Assembly: GCA_035478835.1 (NCBI GenBank)
Contig: DATIJH010000002.1
Location: 1 to 64,000 of the forward strand
Direction: 5' to 3'
Source: DATASD01 sp035478835
Lineage (GTDB): Bacteria > Patescibacteriota > Saccharimonadia > Saccharimonadales > UBA4665
Length of the DNA: 64,000 nucleotides
The notes beneath the pieces were generated by a model, which searched no databases, was not told the origin of the DNA, and saw only the letters and a program-made list of their open reading frames with translations. Of this stretch, positions 57,821 to 64,000 are shown one piece after another. A program made the position numbers and the translations under genes. Each line of letters begins with the position of its first letter. Position 1 is the stretch's first letter.

Positions 57821-58741
57821 ATGCCAGTATTCGGCCGGCGCGAAAAGTTCGAAGCCAAAACGGCGCGCCTCCGCGAGCAATTACTCCAAGAAGTAGGCGC
57901 CTATCACAACCCAGGCGATGTGCCGGCGCAAAGGGTCGAGCACTTCGCTCGCGCACTTGGTCAGCCTGTTCCGCCCTACCTTATGTTGCCTTACTCCAAG
58001 CAAGGCGCATTGTTCGCGCCCGCATTCGCCCGCGCAGGCGAGGAGCTTGATGATAATCCGGGTTTCTACTCTCCAAGACTCGGGATGGCATTTATTGATA
58101 CCGGTTGCGGATCACCAAAAGAGGTAGAGCAAACACTCGCGCATGAACTCTTTCACCACAGGCTGGATCGATATGAATCAAATATGAGGTCCTTGCGCGC
58201 CGTTTATAGCAGTAAGTTGTTGCCAGAAAGTTTTACGGGATTTTGTAGCCCACGTGGCGGCAAAGTTAACGAGGAGAGCTACGCAACGCTTGCCGCGGGG
58301 AGTTGCATTCAGTTAATGCACGGCTTATCGGGCAAAGTTGATGCGTATGGCATGCCAGAGAAGTATGCGGGGGATGCAGTGGCTTACGCCTGTGGCGCCA
58401 TTGCGTGGGAGGCGCTTTGCCACCACAATCCCGATATCATAGAGCCAATGCTGGCTGTGCATGCAGACAAGATGGCAATGGGCGCCGTCATAAGCGAGGT
58501 CAACGCTGTTCGCAGCGGCTTGTTTGAAGATATGCACCATATTCAAATACCACCCAGTGTGAGTTACGAGGAGCGAGAAGTCGCTTTTCGCCTCGGCGCA
58601 GACATAATCTTCGGGGCGGTCGACATGAGCTGGAGCGACGCAGTGGAGCTGAGCGCATCGGGCCAGAGTGCGTTTGATCGCTATGCGGCCGAAAAGTGCG
58701 CTGCTTATGAGGCGCAAAATCCCGGCGCGTTCGCAGCCTAG
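57821..58741 (+). CDS. Zincin-like protein with HELFHH motif
   Basis: This is a 306-residue protein. The centre has a metallopeptidase-type helix VEQTLAHELFHHRLDRYES (HExxH plus a further His, about residues 107-112) and a downstream Glu cluster GGKVNEESYATLAAG that could give the third ligand. There is no signal peptide or TM helix, so it would be cytosolic unless exported in a non-classical way. The family is unrecognised. It is distinct in sequence from the zincin-like protein at 29766-30764. It has its own leaderless-type promoter and precedes the tRNA gene by 47 nt. Confidence 0.6.
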   Translation: MPVFGRREKFEAKTARLREQLLQEVGAYHNPGDVPAQRVEHFARALGQPVPPYLMLPYSKQGALFAPAFARAGEELDDNPGFYSPRLGMAFIDTGCGSPKEVEQTLAHELFHHRLDRYESNMRSLRAVYSSKLLPESFTGFCSPRGGKVNEESYATLAAGSCIQLMHGLSGKVDAYGMPEKYAGDAVAYACGAIAWEALCHHNPDIIEPMLAVHADKMAMGAVISEVNAVRSGLFEDMHHIQIPPSVSYEEREVAFRLGADIIFGAVDMSWSDAVELSASGQSAFDRYAAEKCAAYEAQNPGAFAA

Positions 58742-58788
58742 CCAGTGGGCGACGAAAGTGGTACAATCGCTGCAATGCATGGGTGTCC

Positions 58789-58865
58789 GGGGCTGTAGCT
58801 CAGCTGGCTAGAGCGCGCGATTCACATTCGCGAGGTCGGGGGTTCGAGCCCCTCCAGCCCCACCA
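58789..58865 (+). tRNA. tRNA-Val (anticodon CAC), CCA encoded
   Basis: This is a 77 nt cloverleaf. The acceptor GGGGCTG pairs with CAGCCCC, the D-arm is GCTC...GAGC, and the anticodon stem CGCGA/TCGCG encloses the loop TTCACAT with anticodon CAC (reads GTG). The T-arm is GGGGG/CCCTC with loop TTCGAGC. The discriminator is A and CCA is encoded. All positions look functional. Confidence 0.95.
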
Positions 58866-58891
58866 CATGCAATAGAACCGGATCGCCGGTG

Positions 58892-58917
58892 TAGCCCTCG
58901 CCTTCGAGGGCTATTTT
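58892..58917 (+). terminator. Terminator after tRNA-Val
   Basis: TAGCCCTCG (58892-58900), loop CCTT, CGAGGGCTA (58905-58913), then TTTT. A perfect 9-bp stem between the tRNA and the convergent kinase gene. Confidence 0.8.
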
Positions 58918-58927
58918 ATTGGGCGAG

Positions 58928-61900
58928 TTATTGGGCAAGCGACAATGTGACCGTCGTGCCTTCGCCTGGTGCAGAGGCGATGCCGATGTCGCCGCCAAGA
59001 TACGTCATGATCAGATGGTCGAGGTACAGGCTCAGGCCGATGCCCTCGTGCTCGAATTGTAATGCGCCGCCGGGATTATTAAACGGCTGGAACCAGTGGG
59101 CGGCTTGCTCGCTGGGCATGCCTTGGCCATGATCGGTGATGGCGAGCGAGAGGGCCTTGGGCTCAATACGTTTCGCGACGTCAACCGTGCCGCCGCTCGG
59201 ACTGTAGGTAATCGCATTGTCCAGGACGCTGCTGACGGCTACCGCAAATATTGGAATGTCGCGCACGACGATCGTGCCATCCGCGGGCAGCGCTACCTGG
59301 ACGCCGCGCTGTTTTGCGGTTTCGAGCGTTGCCCCGATTTGCTGCCACAGCGCGCTAAAAGTCAGGCTTTGCAGGGCAGTTGGCTCGGGTGCAAGCTGGA
59401 GATCCTTGGCGAGTTCAAACTTGTCCAGAATGGTAGTGAGCCGCTTTGCGCCTTCTTGTGCTGATTTGCTGGCCAGACCGGTTGGCAGATCGCGAACGGC
59501 GCGGCTCAGCTCCTCGGTGTCGGGGCGTAGCGTTGCCGCGGCGCCCGCAATAAACTCATTTCGCTGCCGGTCAAGCCGTGTTTGCATGGCCAGCGCCCGT
59601 TGTAGCTCGGACTGTTCTTTGCGCCGTAACCGCAGCCCGCGCAGCAGCGCGTACAACCCAACGCTGAGCAACAGTAAAAGCCCAACTTGCACAAGCGCGG
59701 TGGTGTGTGCCAGCTGGCCGGCGCCCGCCAGCAGCAGTAATTTGTAAAAGGCCGCAACGGTGAGCGCCAAGATAATTACCGGCATGAAGAAAACCGGGCG
59801 CTTCGCAGTCTCCCAAATACTCAGGTTGGTTGGCTGCAGTGCTGCGGCGGGGTCGCCAGCGTTCGTTGCGATGCCGGCAAGCAGCGATTCGGTTTGCTGC
59901 CGGAGTTCCTTGGCTTTCGCCTGAAGATTGTTAGCTAGGGCCGCGCTTTCACCGCCTGCTTCTGCCAGCTCAATACCGCCCGCAATCATGGTGAGCGGCG
60001 TGCGTAGATAGTGCGAGGCAAGCTGGATAAACGTCTCCTTTTGAGCGGCGACATCGGCTTGAAGACGATAGAATGCGCGCAGGGCGTTCGTTGCCTTATT
60101 TTCTCGCCAGATAATGTGTGTAAGTCCTGCCAATATGCCAGCAAGGATCAGGAATAACAGATACGGAAAGCCAATAAGCACCACACGCGGAATGCGCTTG
60201 ACCCACGAGTTCGAGGGGACTGCTACGGGGTGGGCGGTAATGCCGGCACCCGCACCGGGGGTGCGGTAAAGGGCGAATTTTATATGCCCGCGCCCGTTGG
60301 CAAGTTGTGTGGCAGTGAAACTTATATCTGGCTTGTTGTCGTTTGTGACGTCGACGGACTTTGGCTGGTCGGCGGGCAGCGTTACTGCTTGCGCGGGCGA
60401 GCCGGCTGGCGGCGTGATGGATAACTGCGCGTCGGTCGGCGTGACTGCCCCCACTGTTATGGTGTATTGCTGCCCGGTACCCGCAGGCACAAATGTAAAC
60501 TGCTGCCCGGTAACGATGCCGGTGTCGTAGCCCTGACCGTTTGTAAAGTCGCTGATCTGCGAAAGGTCGGTGATGGCGGGCAGCTGGTCGGTCGGCGTTG
60601 TGGTCGGCGTGGTGCTTGGTGGAGGGGTAGTTGTTGTGTCCGTGCCTTTTTTGGTCGTGGAACTGCCACCTGACGTGCCCGTGCTACCGGTGCCTGTTCC
60701 CGTGCCCGAACCGCCGCCAGTGCCGCCGCCTCCGCTTGGTGGCGGCGTGGGGAAGGCTAACTCATCAATCGAATCGCTAGTTGTGAACCAGAGGCCGTTG
60801 CCGTTGGTTGCAATGTAGACGCCATAGTCATTCGCAGAGGAAAATTGGTACTCCGTGACGGTGCCACTGGGCGTTATGCTGCCGATCTGATTAATGCTGT
60901 TTTCGGTAAACCACAAGTTTCCGTCCGGCCCAGCCGTGACGCCCAAAGGATAACTGTTTGCGGTCGTGACAGGGAATTCGGTTATGGTGCCGGTAGGAGT
61001 AATTCGCCCAATCTTGTCATTGTTGGAGTCTGTAAACCACACATTGCCATCGGGCCCCGGGGCAAGACTCGAGATGGTGGTCGCCGTAGAAGTGTATGTT
61101 GTAGCCACGCCGCTAGTAGTCATTTTACCGATGGTGCCGCCTTGCTCGGCGAACCAAATATTGCCATCCGGCCCTAGCGTAACGTTAAGTACTGCCGCCG
61201 AAACCGGATATTCGGTTACCACTCCTGAAGGGGTGATTTTGGCGACTTGGCTGCCGCTGTACTCGGCGAACCACACATTGCCATCGGGCCCGGCGGTTAT
61301 ATCCCCCGGACCGCTTGCGCTGGTCGGTATGGCGAATTCGGTAATCGTTCCGGTAGGAGTAATTCGCCCAATCTGGTTGGTGTTGCCTTCGGTAAACCAC
61401 AAGTTTCCGTCTGGCCCGGTAGTAATGACGCCGATGCCGCTGCTGCCATTCGACAAAGGGAACTCGGTTATTTGGCCATTCGCATCTATGCGGGCAACGG
61501 TGTCGGGGTTTTGCTCTGTAAACCAGGTGTTGCCGTCCGGCCCCTTGGTGACGGAGTACGGCGAGCGATCCCCCGGCTCTATAAAGTACGGTGTGAATGT
61601 GCCTGCGGCGGTTATGCCGGTTTCGAGCGGGCTAACAGGCGTAGCTGCACCTTGTCCCCATGCGTTGGTGAGCTGTACGTTTTCGGCGCTGGTCACGCTT
61701 GTGGTGGTGCGGATGGTGAGCGCTGTATCGGATTCGATTGTGTAGCAAGGACTGGTGGGCGTGGTTGGGCAGGGCGTTTGGGTGATTGCAGCGCCGTCCA
61801 GCGTTACGCCGCTCACATTCGCAAAGTTGTGGCCAGCCAGGGCGATGCGCGTCCCATATGTTGTAGGGCGAGTCGGCGCGCTTGTAATGGTAGGCAGTAG

Positions 61901-63055
61901 ATCGAGTATACCGATTTCACTGTGCGTGTTATCGGTAAAGTAAATATTGCCATCTGCGGCTGCGGTAATTGCTTGCGGTGTTGTGGTGGGCGTGGGGAAT
62001 AGCGTGACCGTGCCGCTCGGGGTAACGCGCCCAATATTGCCGCTCGATGTGCCGGTAAACCACATATTGCCGTCCGGCCCGGCCGCAATAAGCGCAGGCG
62101 TCGTGCCGGTGGTGCTGTATTCGGTAACATTCCCGCTGGTGTCGATTTTGCCGACGTTAGCGCTATCGCCGGTGAACCAAATATCACCGTCTGTTCCCAG
62201 GGTCAAACCACCGACGCCAGAAGTGGCAGACGGAATAGCATATTGCGTGATAACGCCAGAAGTTGTAACGCGGTCGATGGCGGTGGGTCCTTGCTGCTCA
62301 AACCATAAGTTCCCATCGGAGCCAAGGGTAAGTAATGACATCGTTGTCGCGCTGGACGGAAGGTTGAACTCTGTAATGACGCCGCCTGGCGTAATCCGGC
62401 CTACTTTATCGGCGTTCTGTTCGGTAAACCACAAGTTCCCGTCAGAGCCAGTACGGATGCTGGTGGGGGTACTTGGCGTGGGCACGGCGTATTCGGTGAC
62501 CGTGCCGCCCGGCGTAATTTTAGCGATCTTGTTGTTATCGAACTCTGTAAACCACATATTGCCGTCCGGCCCGGCCGCCGGCGTGCTTAGGTTTTGTGAC
62601 GCCGTCGGAATGGGGTAAACGGTGACCGTGCCGCCCGTGGTAATTTTGCCGGGCTTCTCATCGGCCGTGTTGGGATCGACGCCGACGAACCACATATTGC
62701 CATCCGGGCCGTTGGCGATGGTGACGGGTTCGCTGTTTGGGCTGGGCACGGTATATTCGGTGATCGTCCCATTTGTTGCGATCGTCCCGATTTTGTCTGC
62801 ATTATTCTCTGTAAACCAGGCCTTGCCATCCGGCCCTCTGACCATACTTGATGGCTGGCTGTTGGATGTGGGCGTGGGGTATTCGGTGATGTTAGCCTGC
62901 TCCGCAGAAATACTCGTCGTCAGGACCGCCAACAGTGCGGCAATCGCCAGCACCGCACAAACGAACGTTATGCCGTGCCATATATTTTGCCTGCGCCAGT
63001 ATGTATGGAGTGCAAGACCTATCTTAAATCCCCTGTTATTGCGCGTAACTACCAT
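58928..63055 (-). CDS. Giant sensor histidine kinase with two Vgb-type beta-propellers
   Basis: This is a 1375-residue protein. After one TM helix (about 27-50) come eight Vgb/streptogramin-lyase repeats (GPDGNMWFTE, IGRITPxGT type) over about 60-390. An IPT/TIG-like domain follows (PTTYGTRIALAGHNFANVSG), then seven more repeats (about 480-770), a Gly/Ser/Thr/Pro linker and a small beta domain. A TM helix near 960 leads to a DHp segment with phospho-acceptor His in IQLASHYLRTPLTMIAGGIE (about 1015). Two further TM helices (about 1088-1140) and a second, His-less DHp-like segment (NEFIAGAAATLRPDTEELSR) come before the ATPase domain (SSVLDNAITYSPSG, ITDHGQGMP, HEGIGLSLYL). It probably senses an external ligand such as a glycan. 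No response regulator is adjacent. Confidence 0.8.
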   Translation of the reverse strand: MVVTRNNRGFKIGLALHTYWRRQNIWHGITFVCAVLAIAALLAVLTTSISAEQANITEYPTPTSNSQPSSMVRGPDGKAWFTENNADKIGTIATNGTITEYTVPSPNSEPVTIANGPDGNMWFVGVDPNTADEKPGKITTGGTVTVYPIPTASQNLSTPAAGPDGNMWFTEFDNNKIAKITPGGTVTEYAVPTPSTPTSIRTGSDGNLWFTEQNADKVGRITPGGVITEFNLPSSATTMSLLTLGSDGNLWFEQQGPTAIDRVTTSGVITQYAIPSATSGVGGLTLGTDGDIWFTGDSANVGKIDTSGNVTEYSTTGTTPALIAAGPDGNMWFTGTSSGNIGRVTPSGTVTLFPTPTTTPQAITAAADGNIYFTDNTHSEIGILDLLPTITSAPTRPTTYGTRIALAGHNFANVSGVTLDGAAITQTPCPTTPTSPCYTIESDTALTIRTTTSVTSAENVQLTNAWGQGAATPVSPLETGITAAGTFTPYFIEPGDRSPYSVTKGPDGNTWFTEQNPDTVARIDANGQITEFPLSNGSSGIGVITTGPDGNLWFTEGNTNQIGRITPTGTITEFAIPTSASGPGDITAGPDGNVWFAEYSGSQVAKITPSGVVTEYPVSAAVLNVTLGPDGNIWFAEQGGTIGKMTTSGVATTYTSTATTISSLAPGPDGNVWFTDSNNDKIGRITPTGTITEFPVTTANSYPLGVTAGPDGNLWFTENSINQIGSITPSGTVTEYQFSSANDYGVYIATNGNGLWFTTSDSIDELAFPTPPPSGGGGTGGGSGTGTGTGSTGTSGGSSTTKKGTDTTTTPPPSTTPTTTPTDQLPAITDLSQISDFTNGQGYDTGIVTGQQFTFVPAGTGQQYTITVGAVTPTDAQLSITPPAGSPAQAVTLPADQPKSVDVTNDNKPDISFTATQLANGRGHIKFALYRTPGAGAGITAHPVAVPSNSWVKRIPRVVLIGFPYLLFLILAGILAGLTHIIWRENKATNALRAFYRLQADVAAQKETFIQLASHYLRTPLTMIAGGIELAEAGGESAALANNLQAKAKELRQQTESLLAGIATNAGDPAAALQPTNLSIWETAKRPVFFMPVIILALTVAAFYKLLLLAGAGQLAHTTALVQVGLLLLLSVGLYALLRGLRLRRKEQSELQRALAMQTRLDRQRNEFIAGAAATLRPDTEELSRAVRDLPTGLASKSAQEGAKRLTTILDKFELAKDLQLAPEPTALQSLTFSALWQQIGATLETAKQRGVQVALPADGTIVVRDIPIFAVAVSSVLDNAITYSPSGGTVDVAKRIEPKALSLAITDHGQGMPSEQAAHWFQPFNNPGGALQFEHEGIGLSLYLDHLIMTYLGGDIGIASAPGEGTTVTLSLAQ

Positions 63056-63168
63056 AATTATAACCCTAAAATGCTACAGGTAATACATTTAATATTTTTA
63101 TCATTTCCGCTGTTAGTAACCTGCATTTTATTTGCCGAAAATCGTAGTGTGCTGTGCGCAAAAACCGG

Positions 63169-63174
63169 TATGAT
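63169..63174 (+). promoter_or_regulatory. -10 box of leaderless deacetylase gene
   Basis: TATGAT, then 6 nt to ATG 63181. Confidence 0.5.
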
Positions 63175-63180
63175 AAATGT

Positions 63181-64000
63181 ATGAGTAAATCGCACGTCCG
63201 ACACCGCCGGAAGGCGTTTGCCACTCTGGCACGGCAACGGCATTCGCATACACGCGCAGTATTTTTGGCGGGCGCAGCTATGTTTTTGGCGCTTGGCGGC
63301 GGCGCGTGGAGCTGGGTGCTCGCTCACCGGCAGTTCCTGCCTGTGGTGCATGTGGTCAACGCACAGGCGTCGGACCGTGCCGGATCGCATGTTGCCTTGC
63401 AGGTCCCGCCATCGGTCTTGGCCGAGCAGACGGCCGCGCACGATTATACAATTCCACCGGTAGTGAACGGCGTGGCGCCGCTTATTACGCATCTGCCAAC
63501 CAAAGAGCCGGTAGTTTTCCTTGGCATTGATGACGGCGAAAACAAGCAGCAGTTCGAGCTCGACCTCATGCAGCAATACAACGTAAGGGCGTCGCTCTTT
63601 TTGGCGAACGAATTTATCAAGAGTAATCCGGGATTTTTTAAGCCGTTCCAGGCCGAAGGGTCGGTAATCGAGGACCACACGCTTGACCACAAACTAATGT
63701 CGCATCTGAGTTATGACGAGCAAAAACAGCAGATCTGCGGCCAAGCTGACCTGGAAGAGAAAGAGTATGGCGCGCGGCCCACGTTGTTTCGGCCACCCGG
63801 CGGCGATTACAACCAAGATACTTTGCGCGCTGCTGCGGCGTGCAGCATGAAGGCGGTGGTCAACTGGATCGCCAAGGCGAACGGCGGCTCAATGCAGTAT
63901 CAGGTCGGCCGTAAATTACGCCCCGGCGACATCGTGCTCATGCATTTCCGCCCGGAGTTTCGCCAGGACATGCAGGCCTTTCTGAACGCCCAAAACGCCG
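63181..64000 (+). CDS. Polysaccharide deacetylase (CE4/NodB) family protein, 3' end outside window
   Basis: 273 codons are visible and the frame runs off the window. A basic N-terminus (SKSHVRHRRKAFATLARQRH) and one TM helix (about 26-48) anchor it, with the catalytic domain outside. CE4 motifs are present: the first Asp pair in VVFLGIDDGEN (the usual T-F-D-D reads I-D-D), the zinc motif EDHTLDHKLMSH (H-T-x-x-H), RPPGGDYN (R-x-P-x-G) and DIVLMHFRP. It would remove N- or O-acetyl groups from peptidoglycan or another glycan. It is divergent from the propeller kinase, which may sense related glycans. Confidence 0.88.
   Translation, partial: MSKSHVRHRRKAFATLARQRHSHTRAVFLAGAAMFLALGGGAWSWVLAHRQFLPVVHVVNAQASDRAGSHVALQVPPSVLAEQTAAHDYTIPPVVNGVAPLITHLPTKEPVVFLGIDDGENKQQFELDLMQQYNVRASLFLANEFIKSNPGFFKPFQAEGSVIEDHTLDHKLMSHLSYDEQKQQICGQADLEEKEYGARPTLFRPPGGDYNQDTLRAAAACSMKAVVNWIAKANGGSMQYQVGRKLRPGDIVLMHFRPEFRQDMQAFLNAQNA

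Noticed and set aside
60740..62900. Regularly spaced near-identical ~120-130 nt units that could suggest a repeat array
   Set aside because: They encode the Vgb propeller blades (GPDGNxWFTE) and vary at the DNA level; spacing is codon-based, so they are not CRISPR or satellite repeats.

Overview
The window looks like a chromosomal segment of a Candidatus Saccharibacteria (TM7)-like or related CPR/Patescibacteria genome. This is inferred from gene content and style, not from a marker-gene search. The signs are about 50-55% GC, very dense coding with 1-15 nt gaps and ATGA overlaps, the standard bacterial code (TGA is a normal stop, for example in pgk), almost no biosynthetic genes, glycolytic and pentose-phosphate enzymes, many secreted or anchored proteins of unknown role, a prepilin-like protein and a G5/DUF348 muralytic protein. 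At least twelve genes have a -10 box only 6-7 nt before the start codon, so leaderless transcription appears common.

Layout. 1-13 kb is a cell-surface region: two carbohydrate-binding plus beta-helix proteins, an esterase, a GNAT-like protein, a GT-A-like protein, a three-gene overlapping operon beginning with a tail-fibre-like module, a PKD protein, an FN3/Ig protein and a cupredoxin-like protein. 12-18 kb carries a HisG-like protein, a DJ-1/PfpI protein, ChaB, and a same-strand cluster of response regulator, 34-codon peptide, multi-TM histidine kinase and isoprenoid-synthase-like enzyme. 18-22 kb has an MFS exporter and a second tail-fibre-like locus. 22.8-26.5 kb is an oxidative pentose phosphate operon (membrane protein-pgl-gnd-zwf). 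26.5-33.3 kb has a CDP-alcohol phosphatidyltransferase, membrane proteins, pyk, a zincin-like metalloprotease, pgk and tpiA. 34-35.2 kb and 41.4-42.7 kb each pair a 74-residue peptide gene with an MvdD-type ATP-grasp ligase. Between them lie pcrA/uvrD, a NUDIX gene, a G5 transglycosylase, rsmA and a MarR regulator. 43.5-45.4 kb holds two RNA polymerase alpha-CTD-like paralogues, then tmRNA, then three AT-rich genes that look like a small acquired block. 47.6-58.7 kb has a methyltransferase, a NUDIX gene, a pilin-like protein, a three-copy tandem family with recent gene conversion, an ABC exporter, a CN-hydrolase, a GH37 trehalase, a metallopeptidase-like protein and tRNA-Val. The window ends with a 1375-residue sensor kinase carrying two Vgb-type propellers and the start of a polysaccharide deacetylase.

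Most interesting systems. (1) 14.3-18.3 kb: the 34-residue peptide ends in Trp-Trp and has a double-glycine-type leader. It sits between a response regulator and a multi-TM histidine kinase and is followed by an isoprenoid-synthase-fold enzyme. This recalls, without being a standard form of, the ComQXPA prenylated-peptide quorum-sensing system. (2) Two separate graspetide-like (omega-ester/amide RiPP) loci with unrelated 74-residue precursors. (3) A giant propeller kinase whose dimerisation region is split by extra membrane helices. All functional statements are inferences from motifs and context; no database search was possible.
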